This document shows, piece after piece, positions 32,738 through 41,268 of a stretch of 64,000 nt of DNA (positions are counted from its first letter, which is position 1; each line of letters opens with the position of its first letter). The notes beneath the pieces were generated by a model, which was not told where the DNA came from, searched no databases, and saw nothing but the letters and a program-made list of their open reading frames with translations. The DNA is taken from contig NZ_BAAAXV010000012.1 of assembly GCF_039535785.1 (NCBI RefSeq), positions 682,001 to 746,000 of the forward strand, in the 5' to 3' direction. A program made the position numbers and the translations under genes. This DNA comes from Nonomuraea helvata. GTDB taxonomy: Bacteria > Actinomycetota > Actinomycetes > Streptosporangiales > Streptosporangiaceae.

Positions 32738-32949
32738 TCAAGGTGTATCGCGGGTGACAAGGCCGTGTTCGTGGGCGTAAATCGCGGCGTGCACGCGGGT
32801 CCGGAGGCCGAGTTTCGTGAGAATCCGGTTGACGTGCGTTTTGACCGTGCCTTCCTCGATGGTGCATGCGGCGGCTATCTCGCCGTTGCTCATTCCGCGG
32901 GCCAGAAGGCGCAGCACGTGGTGTTCGCGCGGGGTCAGCAGGTCGAATC
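32738..32949 (-). pseudogene. NarL-type response regulator, C-terminal LuxR HTH only
   Basis: The frame begins FDLLTPREHHVLRLLARGMS, continues NGEIAAACTIEEGTVKTHVN and RILTKLGLRTRVHAAIYAHE, and ends at 32738. This is a complete LuxR helix-turn-helix, but the receiver domain is missing. The next decayed kinase fragment starts 40 bases upstream, so a deletion joined the two genes. Confidence 0.7.
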
Positions 32950-32990
32950 AGGTGTGGCGGGGCGCGGCGACAGCGCGGCGAAGCGGCTGA

Positions 32991-33640
32991 TCAGGCGGCC
33001 GGGTGCTCGTCGAGCGTCCGCAGCAGGCCGCGTACCTCGGTGAGCGCCGACTGCGACAGGTCCGAGATCGTCTGCAGGGCCTGCTTCGCGGGCGCGTCGC
33101 CGGGCGCGCGCCGCGCCGCCGCGGCCTGCAGCCGGATCGCGGTCAGGTGGTGGCCGACGCTGTCGTGCACGTTCCTGGCCAGCCAGGTACGCTCCTCGGC
33201 CAGTACGCGTTCAGCCTCGGCCCGCTGCAATCGCAGCGACTGGTCGGCCCGATCCCGGTGCAGCCGCAGCGCGTAGCCGGTGGCCACGGGCGCGATGCTC
33301 ATGATCACTATGCTGGTCGGCTCCGGGACGCCGTCGCCCCCCAGCACCGCCAGGGTGCCGAGAACCCAGCACGAGGAGACCGCCAGCACCAGGCCCGGAC
33401 GCCGCGGCCGGTGGTAGACGGCCGCGCAGAACAGGGCCATCGTGACCAGCATCCCCCTCCCAGCGGTGCAGTTGCGCCATCCCGGCCAGCACGATCACCG
33501 CGGACGTCACCGCGGCGGCCAACGGCAGCACGCGCCGGATGAGCAGAGGGAGGCTGACACCGGCGCTGAAGACGATCAGAAGCGGGACGTCGGCCGGGAC
33601 CGGCCCTTTCAGCGCCGCGGCGCGATGGTGGGGTCTGAGT
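32991..33640 (-). pseudogene. NarL-type sensor histidine kinase, frameshifted and truncated
   Basis: The N-terminal membrane part is in one frame (DVPLLIVFSAGVSLPLLIRR, VTSAVIVLAGMAQLHRWEGD) and the rest in another after about 33450 (MALFCAAVYHRPRRPGL to HPAA). The dimerisation box with the phospho-His is intact (RTWLARNVHDSVGHHLTAIR), but the frame ends at LRTLDEHPAA just before where the ATPase domain should be. Together with the HTH fragment at 32738 this is a two-component pair collapsed by deletion. Confidence 0.7.
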
Positions 33641-33866
33641 AGGCGCCTGGTCCAGGCACATCCGAGGTCGTCCAACTCCCGATGGGATCGCTGTCGAGGT
33701 TGTAGGCGAACCACAGGTCAACGCCGTACCTGAAAGCGATGGCGGTGGCTCCAGCTCCATTGAGTATGGGCTGCGGGGGGACAGCGAGGGCAGCAGTGCT
33801 CGGCGCGACGGCAATGATGAGTGTTGACGCGAAACACACAGCGATACACCGGCGGAGGAATCCCAC
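33609..33866 (-). CDS. Small secreted protein (85 aa)
   Basis: The GTG at 33866 has AAGGAG at proper distance. The protein starts VGFLRRCIAVCFASTLIIAV then APSTAALAVPPQ, a clear signal sequence with a likely cut after ALA, and a short mature part (GATAIAFRYGVDLWFAYNLD). No family is recognised. Its 3' end overlaps the kinase fragment's N-terminal end by 32 bases, so its natural end may have been lost. Confidence 0.6.
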   Translation of the reverse strand: MGFLRRCIAVCFASTLIIAVAPSTAALAVPPQPILNGAGATAIAFRYGVDLWFAYNLDSDPIGSWTTSDVPGPGAYSDPTIAPRR

Positions 33867-33919
33867 GAAAACTCCTTCACGAAGAGTGCTCGGTCGGATG
33901 CGGTTCTGAACAGCCGAGG

Positions 33920-36900
33920 TCAAGGGGATGGTTCGAGGTAGATCCTGCGTTCTTCGGGGGTCAGTTCGCGGATGGTGCGCTTGGCGGCGAGTGCCTGGAC
34001 CTGCTGCATGGGACCGCATACCTCGCAGTGCCAGATCCGTACCGTGGCGTCGTCGTAGGTCGAGAGCAGTTGCCACCCGTCCGGGCTGAACTTCACGGAA
34101 TTGACCGTGGTCCCGGAGCCGCTGAAGACCACTGGCTCGCGGCCCTCGGGCGGCCTCCAGATCCGCACGGTGTTGTCATTGCCACTGCTGATGACCTGCT
34201 GCCGGTCCGGGCTGAAGCCGACGCTCCACACCACGCCCTGATGGCCGCGCAGGACGATCGGGTCGCCGGTCCCGTCGGTGTTCCAGATGCGGATCGTGCC
34301 GTCGTTGCCTCCGCTGACCAGCCGCCGCCCGTCCGAGTCGAAGGCGAGGCACCACACCAGGCCTTGGTGGCCGCGCAGCATCACAGGTCGACCGGTCCCG
34401 TCGGCGTTCTGGATCAGGATCGTGCCGTCCACGCCTGCGCTCGCCACTCGCCGCCCGTCGGGGCTGAACCCGACATACCGGACCTGGCGCTGGGGGCTGT
34501 CCATGACGACCGGCGCTCCGGTCCCGTCCGTGTGCCAGACCCGTACGGTGCCGTCGTCACCTCCGCTGACCACCCGCGTGCCGTCCGGGCTGAAGGCGGC
34601 GTTCCACACGTTTCCCCTGTGGCCGCGCAACACGACGGTCTGGCCGGTCCCGTCGGCGTGCCAGATCCGTACCGTGCTGTCAGCGCCTGTGCTCGCCAGT
34701 CGCCGCCCGTCCGGGCTGAAGGCGACTCCGAGGACGTCCGCCTTGTGGCCGCGCAGCACCAGCGTGTCACCGCTGCCGTCGATGTTCCGGACGCGGATCG
34801 TGCCGTCGATACCGGCGCTGGCGACGCGTCGCCCGTCCGGGCTGAACGCCGCGTCGTACACGGTCCCCCCGCTATGACCTCGCAGGATCACCGCGTCACC
34901 GGTGTACGCCACGTCCCACAGCCGCATCGTCCCGTCATCGCTCGCGCTCGCCAGCGTGCGCCCGTCCGGGCTGAACGACGCGTTCCACGTCGTACCACGA
35001 TGGCCGCGCAGAACGAGCGGGTCGATGTTGCTGGCCATGTTCCAGATCCGGACCGTGCCGTCGTTGCCCACGCTGGCGATCCTCCGGCCGTCGCGGCTGA
35101 CCGCCGCACCCTCCACCGTGCCGTCGTGCCCGCGCAGCACTGCCGGTGCGTGCTGTCCGGTCACGTCCCACACCCGCACCGTGCCATCGGTACTGCCGCT
35201 GACCAGGTTCCGCCCGTCCGGGCTGTACTGCAGTCCTTCCACGGAATTCTCGTGGCCGCGCAGCACGACCGTTTCCGCCTTGCCGGCCGGGTCCCAGATC
35301 CTTACGGTGCCGTCGCCGCCGCTGCTGGCCAGTCTCCGCCCGTCCGGGCTGAACACGACCTGCAGAGCCCGCCCATCGTGGCCGCGCAGCACCTGGGGAG
35401 CACCGCCTCCTGCAGCCGAGCCGCCGGTCCACCTGCCGCCATCCGGCGCTTTCCAGATCCGCACCGTGCCGTCGTCCCCGGCACTTGCCAGACGTCGCCC
35501 GTCGGGGCTGAACGAGACGCCCCACACCGGACCACGGTGGCCGCGCAGCACCAGCGGACCGCCACCGCCGGCCCAGTCGGACACGCTGACCGTTCCGTCG
35601 ATGCCGCCTGTCGCCACGTAGCGTCCCTCCGTGCTGAACACGGGGTTCCACGCCTCACCGGCATGGTCGTGCAGCACCACCGGATCGCCGGTGGGCAGCC
35701 CCTGTGCGGACACCTGCCAGACCCGTACGGTGCCGTCCCCGCTGCCGGCGGCCAGATGCCGCCCGTCCGGGCTGAACGCGACGCCGCAGACCTTGCCCCC
35801 AGCGAGGGGCACGATGAGCCGGATCCGCGAGTCGACGGTGGCCTGCCGGAGCACCGCCGTGGCCTCCTCCGTCGGGCTGACCGCGTATGCCCGCCGGGCC
35901 AGCAGCAGTCCGAGCTGCGGGTCCAGCTGGAGCTGGCCACGCGCGTTCGCCGCCAACTGGCGGGAGTACGCGAGATCTCGCTCCTTCTCCGCCCGGTTCG
36001 CGTTCACCAGCGCCATCACGGCCAGCGCTCCGACCACGGTCGCCACCGCCACCAGGCTGATCAGAGCCGCGCGCACCCGACGGCCCGCTGCCGCCCGCTC
36101 CCGGCGCGCGCGTACCCTGCTGGCTGCCAGGAACGCGTGTTCCAGGTCGTTGAGCCGGTCGAGCGCGCGGTCCTCCCAGGCCGCCAGCCGCGTTCCCCGG
36201 TACAGCAGCTCGTCCTCGCGCCCGTGCTGCTCCCACTCGGTGGCGGCGTCGGTGAGCCGCCGCTGGAGCCGGACGAGTTCCCGGTCTTCGGCGAGCCAGC
36301 CCCGCAGCCTCGGCCAGGAACGGATCACCGCCTCGTGAGCCACCTGGACGCTGTCCTCGTCGACGGTGAGCAGCCGCGCCGCCGTCAGCCGGGACAGTAC
36401 GGCCTTCATCGCCGCCCCGTCCGGCCCCGCCAGCAGTTCCTCCGGCGGGACGCGCCTGCGCGTGTCCTCGGTTCCCTGCCCCAGCGCCGTCAGGCGGAGG
36501 AACGCGTTCCTGGCCAGATCTCGCTCACCGGCGTCGAGCCCGTCGTAGATCTGCTCGGCGGTCTGCGCGATGGCGCCCTGGATACCTCCTGCTTCCCGGT
36601 ACCCCGCCAGCGTCAACGTGCCGCTTTTGCGGCGCTTCCACGTCTCCAGCAGGGCGTGGGAGATCAGCGGCAGCGCGCCGGGCTCACCTCGTGCGTCGCT
36701 GAGGATGGTCTCGACGAGCGCCCGCTCGACCTTGAGCTCTGCCCGGAGCGCCGGGCCGATGATCACCTGTCGGAGGTCGTCGTCCTCCATGGGACCGATC
36801 AGCAGGTGCCGGTCGCGCAGCATGGCCACCAGCGGCGGGTGTTCGGCGCAGCGGGCGTAGAAGTCCGCGCGGATTCCCAGGACGACGCGGGCTCGATCGT

Positions 36901-37693
36901 TGGTCTCCTCCGCCGCGGCGAGCAGCGAGTCCAGGAAGAGGGTTCTCTCCTTCTGGTCGTCGCAGAGGCTGAAGACCTCCTCGAACTGGTCGACGACGAT
37001 CACGATGCGCGCGCTCTTGGGCCTGCCCGCCAGTATCTGACCGATCGCCAGCCGGACGTTCGAAGGGTTGGCCACCAGGTCGGCGTACAGGGAGGGGGCG
37101 GAGGTTCCGCTGAGGCTGGCCAGGCCCACCGCGAGTTCGTCCAAGGGGTGCGCGCCTGGCGTGAGAAGGAGCGTCGGGCGGTCCTGGCCTTCCGAGGCGG
37201 CGCTGTCCCGCAACGCCGGGAGCAGGCCGGCTCGAAGCAGGGAGGACTTGCCGCTTCCTGAGGCGCCGAACACCGCGAGCAGGGACGTGTCGCGTAATCG
37301 CGCGGACAGTTCGTTCACCAGCTCGCGCCGGCCGAAGAACCGGTCCGCGTCGTCAGGATCGAAGGTGACCAGGCCGAGGTAGGGCGCATCCTGGTCCATC
37401 TGATCCTCCGCGCCGGCGTCGGCGGCGGCCAGCTCCGCGGCGACCTCTCGCCAGAGTTTCTCCCAGGCCTTGGTGTCACCGCCGCAGGCCTCGACGTAGG
37501 CCAACGTGACCGCCAGCGTGGGAAAGATCCCCCCACCTGCCGCCTCGGACAGTGCGGTCACCGAGTAGTGCGCGCGCCTGGACAGTTCGCGGTAGCTGGA
37601 GCGAGAGGCCCCGGCGCGTAACTGTCTCAGCTCGTGCGCGAACCGCTGTAACGGGCCCGCGTCAGGGTCAAGCGGCCGTTCCGGTCGTCCCAT
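33920..37693 (-). CDS. STAND NTPase with 14 WD40 repeats (nSTAND1-type signal protein)
   Basis: The 1257-residue protein has an N-terminal HTH-like domain (residues 15-85, FAHELRQLRAGASRSSYREL), a STAND NTPase with Walker A GASGSGKSSLLRAG (about 144-156) and Walker B IVIVVDQFEEVFSL, a membrane-helix-like segment near residue 540 (LISLVAVATVVGALAVMALV), and then 14 WD40 repeats with the core LRGHxxxVWxxxFSPDGRRL and DGTVRIW. Fourteen repeats suggest two 7-bladed propellers. The C-terminal tail carries a CEVC pair. Family members are thought to be ligand-gated scaffolds; no effector domain is visible. The start is the first ATG; the ribosome site is weak. Confidence 0.95.
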   Translation of the reverse strand: MGRPERPLDPDAGPLQRFAHELRQLRAGASRSSYRELSRRAHYSVTALSEAAGGGIFPTLAVTLAYVEACGGDTKAWEKLWREVAAELAAADAGAEDQMDQDAPYLGLVTFDPDDADRFFGRRELVNELSARLRDTSLLAVFGASGSGKSSLLRAGLLPALRDSAASEGQDRPTLLLTPGAHPLDELAVGLASLSGTSAPSLYADLVANPSNVRLAIGQILAGRPKSARIVIVVDQFEEVFSLCDDQKERTLFLDSLLAAAEETNDRARVVLGIRADFYARCAEHPPLVAMLRDRHLLIGPMEDDDLRQVIIGPALRAELKVERALVETILSDARGEPGALPLISHALLETWKRRKSGTLTLAGYREAGGIQGAIAQTAEQIYDGLDAGERDLARNAFLRLTALGQGTEDTRRRVPPEELLAGPDGAAMKAVLSRLTAARLLTVDEDSVQVAHEAVIRSWPRLRGWLAEDRELVRLQRRLTDAATEWEQHGREDELLYRGTRLAAWEDRALDRLNDLEHAFLAASRVRARRERAAAGRRVRAALISLVAVATVVGALAVMALVNANRAEKERDLAYSRQLAANARGQLQLDPQLGLLLARRAYAVSPTEEATAVLRQATVDSRIRLIVPLAGGKVCGVAFSPDGRHLAAGSGDGTVRVWQVSAQGLPTGDPVVLHDHAGEAWNPVFSTEGRYVATGGIDGTVSVSDWAGGGGPLVLRGHRGPVWGVSFSPDGRRLASAGDDGTVRIWKAPDGGRWTGGSAAGGGAPQVLRGHDGRALQVVFSPDGRRLASSGGDGTVRIWDPAGKAETVVLRGHENSVEGLQYSPDGRNLVSGSTDGTVRVWDVTGQHAPAVLRGHDGTVEGAAVSRDGRRIASVGNDGTVRIWNMASNIDPLVLRGHRGTTWNASFSPDGRTLASASDDGTMRLWDVAYTGDAVILRGHSGGTVYDAAFSPDGRRVASAGIDGTIRVRNIDGSGDTLVLRGHKADVLGVAFSPDGRRLASTGADSTVRIWHADGTGQTVVLRGHRGNVWNAAFSPDGTRVVSGGDDGTVRVWHTDGTGAPVVMDSPQRQVRYVGFSPDGRRVASAGVDGTILIQNADGTGRPVMLRGHQGLVWCLAFDSDGRRLVSGGNDGTIRIWNTDGTGDPIVLRGHQGVVWSVGFSPDRQQVISSGNDNTVRIWRPPEGREPVVFSGSGTTVNSVKFSPDGWQLLSTYDDATVRIWHCEVCGPMQQVQALAAKRTIRELTPEERRIYLEPSP

Positions 37694-37797
37694 GAACCCG
37701 CCCCCATGGCCGAACGATCGCCGGTTGTCATTCTGCGAAGATCGCCGCTTGACAACCGGAATCGACTATAGCCATCGGGGGGTGATTACGCGATGAA

Positions 37798-37830
37798 CCG
37801 CCCGTCCTGCCCCCTAGGGTAGACGGGCGG
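37798..37830. terminator. Hairpin between the secreted-protein and NTPase genes
   Basis: CCGCCCGTC (37798-37806) and GACGGGCGG (37822-37830) are perfect 9-bp arms with a 15-nt loop. It lies 61 bases after the end of the gene at 37891 (minus strand) and before the start of the NTPase gene, so it likely ends the first transcript. Confidence 0.55.
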
Positions 37831-37890
37831 CTCCAACGCGATTTACGCCCGGGTAGCCGGCGACAGCCTGGGACTGGGCTGGATCCGGCC

Positions 37891-38223
37891 TTACAGGTCG
37901 TAGTGCCGGTCGGTCTTGCCATTGCTTGGGTTGTAGGTGCAGTAGTAGTCGATGCCGGTTTGTGAGTGCAGGTAGGCCGCTCTGTTCAAGCAGTCGTAGC
38001 AGCTTTCGTAGTTCGGGGGCACCCACACGCTGTTCGGGTTGGCCTCTGTCCTGAGGTGGCATCGGTTCGGGGCGAAGAGCGTGGCGGTCGCGCTGCTCGA
38101 CGAGGTGCTCGCGGTCGAGGCGTACGACAAGCCGGGTACGGAGGTGATGACAGCGGTGGCGAACATGGCTGCCGTCACAAGGCCCAGACCGCTCGCGAGC
38201 TTCCTGCGGGACTGTCGTTCCAT
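37891..38223 (-). CDS. Small secreted Cys-containing protein (110 aa)
   Basis: AAGGGA lies six bases before the ATG at 38223. The N-terminus MERQSRRKLASGLGLVTAAM then FATAVITSVPGLSYAST is a signal sequence. The mature part is Ser/Thr-rich and carries four Cys (RCHLRT, SCYDC, YYCTYN) with aromatic residues. The Cys set suggests two disulfides. No family is recognised. It is transcribed in the same direction as the NTPase gene, but a hairpin separates them. Confidence 0.75.
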   Translation of the reverse strand: MERQSRRKLASGLGLVTAAMFATAVITSVPGLSYASTASTSSSSATATLFAPNRCHLRTEANPNSVWVPPNYESCYDCLNRAAYLHSQTGIDYYCTYNPSNGKTDRHYDL

Positions 38224-38385
38224 GTCGATTCCCTTCGTCGGGTGAATCGGTAAGCCGTATCCCCTGGTCTAGCGGTCCCGAAGTTGTCCAGCACGCGTAC
38301 GGCGTGCTGGACAAACAACTCTTCGGGGGCAGGTCGGCTTGGAACTTCTGACAGGCGGAACGCATTTCTTTGATATGCGTGTGCG

Positions 38386-38601
38386 GTGACATCGGTGGAG
38401 CGGACGGCCTATCGGGTGTCCCGTCGATTGATGACGGCGTGTGAGCCGAATGCCTTCGCTGGGCCGGTGGCTCCCTCTTGTCCGGAGGCGGCGGTCAAGA
38501 CGCTGATGTTCGCCTACCTGGCCGAGGAGCTGCGCGCCGGGGACATCGGCCAGGGTGTCACCTGCTGTGGCGGATCGCCGCCCGTACAGCGGTGTAGATG
38601 A
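38386..38601 (+). pseudogene. Tn3-family transposase, N-terminal fragment
   Basis: The frame starts VTSVERTAYRVSRRLMTACE. Tn3 transposases of actinomycetes begin with the same SVERTAYPRF pattern. It then loses similarity and stops after 71 residues. It could belong to the same transposon lineage as the C-terminal scars at 2646 and 13350. Confidence 0.55.
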
Positions 38602-38668
38602 CGACCCAGAGAGCCGCCAGGGGGATGAGAAACATGATGATGATCTCGACCAAACCGACGTTAGGCAT
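38558..38668 (-). CDS. Small single-helix membrane protein (36 aa)
   Basis: The ATG at 38668 starts MPNVGLVEIIIMFLIPLAAL then WVVIYTAVRAAIRHSR, a single hydrophobic helix with a basic end, a common plan for short membrane proteins in actinomycetes. Its 3' end overlaps the Tn3 fragment. No ribosome site is strong. Coding potential is supported by composition and topology only. Confidence 0.4.
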   Translation of the reverse strand: MPNVGLVEIIIMFLIPLAALWVVIYTAVRAAIRHSR

Positions 38669-38979
38669 GCCCGCAACATAAGGGGCCGTGGTTGGAGAAC
38701 GCTTGACGATCACTTGCCGGGAGCCGGCTCCCCGCCATCCCGGCGTCCTGGGATCGAGGAACGCGGGGACAGCCATGGGCGGCGAGATCCTTGCGTCGCG
38801 TGTCGAGACCTCCGTCGACCACCAGGCCGAAAAGACCGAAGAGATCGTTGCGGGAGTCAATACCCAGGGGTCGCCGGCTCCTGCCGCGCGAGTTCCTCGG
38901 GCAACGATTTCATCGCGACCAGCTCCACCCCGCGCGGTAGGACGTCCCCGCCCATGGCCCCTCAACGTCCCGAGTCACC

Positions 38980-39004
38980 TGGCCCCTGGAGGGGGCAGGG
39001 GCCA
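38980..39004. terminator. Hairpin upstream of the 39050 gene
   Basis: TGGCCCCTG (38980-38988) and CAGGGGCCA (38996-39004) are perfect 9-bp arms with a 7-nt loop. The bases 38669-39049 hold no other feature I can support. Confidence 0.45.
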
Positions 39005-39049
39005 CGCCCGTCGTGGATTCGGATGCGGGATGATATTCGGCCTGACAGC

Positions 39050-39688
39050 ATGACGCAGTGCTCATGGACGGCGACCGATGGGACTTCGGCGATGGTGGCG
39101 GACTCGTACCTGGTGTTGGCCCCTCCGGTGCAGGGGCCTGACCTTGTGAACGACATTGATGATCTATTGGTGGAGCTCGAGGAGCAGGAGGGAATCGACC
39201 TCACCTACGACGCGCTGGTACCGCGCACCGCGCATGTGATCGAGCATCGGTACCGGGACCCGGAGGGGACCGTGTGGCTGTCCGTGGCGAACGACAGCAA
39301 AACGCCGGTGGACTACCTCATGCTCACTGCTCCGGACGAAACACTGGACCGGATGGCCGCCTTTCTGAAGATGCGGCTGCCCGTGGCGAGTTTCGAAGAT
39401 CTTCGGTCTCGTGCACGAGAACGAACGGAATCGGATCACGGCGCACTGGTACGGATGGCCATCGCAGCCGAGGAACCGGATCAGGAGTCGATCGCCCTCA
39501 TCCGGCAGGCCTTGCACAGTTCAGACGACAACCTGACGCTGGCCGCGATCGAGGCGGCCGGCCTGACTGGCTGGCTCCATTTCCTGGATGAGCTGGTCGC
39601 CCTCTATCGCCGGCATCCCGAATCGGAGACCCGTGCGCTGGCCGGTCGGGCAGTGCAGGCGCTGATCGGGAGAAACCCCGAGGGGTGA
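39050..39688 (+). CDS. Hypothetical protein with HEAT-like C-terminal half
   Basis: The 212-residue frame from ATG 39050 has no signal or membrane segment. The first half has beta-rich stretches (VIEHRYRDPEGTVWLSVAND, VDYLMLTAPDETLDRMAAF). The second half looks like helical repeats (TLAAIEAAGLTGWLHFLDEL, SETRALAGRAVQALIG). The N-terminal 15 residues are doubtful; a start at the ATG 39092 (MVADSYLVLAPPVQ) is equally plausible. No family is recognised. It is alone on its strand. Confidence 0.6.
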   Translation: MTQCSWTATDGTSAMVADSYLVLAPPVQGPDLVNDIDDLLVELEEQEGIDLTYDALVPRTAHVIEHRYRDPEGTVWLSVANDSKTPVDYLMLTAPDETLDRMAAFLKMRLPVASFEDLRSRARERTESDHGALVRMAIAAEEPDQESIALIRQALHSSDDNLTLAAIEAAGLTGWLHFLDELVALYRRHPESETRALAGRAVQALIGRNPEG

Positions 39689-39810
39689 GAACAGCATCCA
39701 GTCAAGCGATAACGCCGGTGTTCCCTGAGTCCTCTCACCGTTGCGGCCCCTGGCCCAGGGCTTCTTCCCCGGATAAGAAATAGCCCCCGAGTTCCCAACC
39801 GCCGGCCGCC

Positions 39811-39915
39811 TGCGACCGGCAGCTCGAAGAAGCCCTCACCCACGGCCCCGACCCTCTCCACCTCGCCGCCGTCTTCGGCCTGGACCCCAGGACCTCTGGG
39901 CGCCAGGCGCTGAGG
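39811..39915 (+). pseudogene. Integrase-like C-terminal fragment
   Basis: The frame reads CDRQLEEALTHGPDPLHLAA then VFGLDPRTSGRQALRTD. From memory, a subset of actinomycete tyrosine recombinases ends with the pattern 'DPLHLAAVFGLDxxTAIRYA'. No start and no catalytic core are present. The rest of 39689-40062 contains only this scrap and the operator pair at 40019. Confidence 0.4.
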
Positions 39916-40018
39916 ACTGATCCGCAGGCTCGTGCGGCGATTCGCGGTCGAAGGCCCTCCTGGCTGCCGTGCCGAGCACCGGTGGTGGCGCGTCCACGCC
40001 GCCTATGCCACACTCACT

Positions 40019-40048
40019 GTTCTAGAACTCATCACAAAGTTATAGAAC
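40019..40048. promoter_or_regulatory. Operator pair upstream of trpB
   Basis: GTTCTAGAAC (40019-40028) and GTTATAGAAC (40039-40048) are spaced by 10 nt. The first is a perfect palindrome, the second is imperfect and overlaps a TATAGA that could be the -10 box. The trpB start is 14 bases further on. The GntR/HutC-type regulator at 42077, third gene of the operon, is the likely binder. Confidence 0.6.
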
Positions 40049-40062
40049 GATTGGAGCATGGC

Positions 40063-41268
40063 ATGCGACATCTGTTGCCGTGGCGAGAGCCGGTCCCGCC
40101 GGACGGGACGATGGGCGAGCCCCGAGCGCGGGGCCGATTCGGCGAGTACGGCGGACGGTACGCGCCGGAGTCCCTGGTGGAGGCCTGCCGCGAGGTGGAC
40201 GAGGCGTTCCGGGAGGCCTGGGTGGATCCGGGGTTCCGCGGCGCCCTGGCGCGACTGCTCGCCGTGCACGCCGGGCGGCCGACCCCGCTCACACCGGCCG
40301 GCCGGCTGTCGGAGGCGCTCGGCGTGCAGCTGTACCTCAAGCGCGAGGATCTCACCCACACCGGATCCCACAAGATCAACAACGTGCTGGGCCAGGCCCT
40401 GCTGGCCACCCGGATGGGACGGCGCAGGCTGATCGCCGAGACGGGAGCGGGCCAGCACGGGGTGGCCACCGCGACCGCCGCCGCGCTGCTCGGGCTGGAA
40501 GCCACGGTGTTCATGGGCGAGCGCGACATCGAGCGGCAGGCGCTGAACGTCTTCCGGATGCGCATGCTGGGCGCCGAGGTGATTCCGGTGACCACGGGCA
40601 GCCGTACCCTCAAGGACGCGACCAGCGAGGCCATGCGGCACTGGGTGGGCGCGACCGGCGACTCCCACTACTGCATCGGCTCGGTCGTCGGGCCGGATCC
40701 GTACCCATGGATGGTCAGGGAGTTCCAGCGGGTCATCGGCGACGAGGCCCGCGGGCAGTGCGCCGCCGAGCTACCGACCGGCGTCCCGGACTACGTGGTC
40801 GCGTGCGTCGGCGGCGGGTCCAACGCGGCCGGCACGTTCGCCGGATTCGCCGACACCCCGGCGCGCCTGGTCGGTGTCGAGGCGGAGGGCGGCGCCGGGG
40901 CGGCCCGCGGCCGGCTCGGCGTCCTGCACGGCTGCCGCTCGCTGTTCCTGCAGGACGACGACGGGCAGATCACCGAGGCGCAATCCCTCGCCGCCGGGCT
41001 CGACTACCCGGGAGTCGGCCCGGAGCACGCCCACCTGCGCGACCTGGGCCGGGCCCGCTACGTCACGGTGACCGACGACGAGGCGATCGGCGCGGCGGTA
41101 CGGCTGGCGCGTACCGAAGGCATCCTCCCGGCGCTCGAATCGGCGCACGCCCTCGCCTGGGTGATCCGCGCGGCGGACACCGGCGACCTGCCCGCGGGAT
41201 CGACGGTGCTGATGACGTTGTCCGGCCGGGGAGACAAGGACGTCTCAACCCTGAAGGAGCTGCTGTGA
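40063..41268 (+). CDS. trpB: Tryptophan synthase beta chain
   Basis: The ATG at 40063 has GGAG at proper distance. The 401-residue protein has all the TrpB landmarks: RGRFGEYGGRYAPESLV, the PLP lysine in HTGSHKINNVLGQALL, the catalytic Glu in AETGAGQHGVATAT, CVGGGSNAAGTFAGF for phosphate binding, and GRGDKDVSTL near the end. It makes tryptophan from indole and serine with PLP, in complex with TrpA. It lies in a trpB-trpA-gntR operon with no other tryptophan gene, behind an operator pair at 40019. Confidence 0.97.
   Translation: MRHLLPWREPVPPDGTMGEPRARGRFGEYGGRYAPESLVEACREVDEAFREAWVDPGFRGALARLLAVHAGRPTPLTPAGRLSEALGVQLYLKREDLTHTGSHKINNVLGQALLATRMGRRRLIAETGAGQHGVATATAAALLGLEATVFMGERDIERQALNVFRMRMLGAEVIPVTTGSRTLKDATSEAMRHWVGATGDSHYCIGSVVGPDPYPWMVREFQRVIGDEARGQCAAELPTGVPDYVVACVGGGSNAAGTFAGFADTPARLVGVEAEGGAGAARGRLGVLHGCRSLFLQDDDGQITEAQSLAAGLDYPGVGPEHAHLRDLGRARYVTVTDDEAIGAAVRLARTEGILPALESAHALAWVIRAADTGDLPAGSTVLMTLSGRGDKDVSTLKELL

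Noticed and set aside
34100..35800. Regularly spaced repeats of about 126 bp that might look like a repeat array
   Set aside because: They are the codons of WD40 blades in one reading frame, not CRISPR: the period is too long and there are no unique spacers.
33821..37261. A 1146-residue frame on the plus strand opposite the WD40 protein
   Set aside because: It mirrors the repeat structure of the minus-strand gene (repeats of the same period) and has no domain of its own; it is a shadow due to high GC and repeated codons.
33920..37693. Calling the STAND protein a phage-defence gene
   Set aside because: No nuclease, protease or other effector domain is visible and no defence genes are adjacent; only the general fold would support it.
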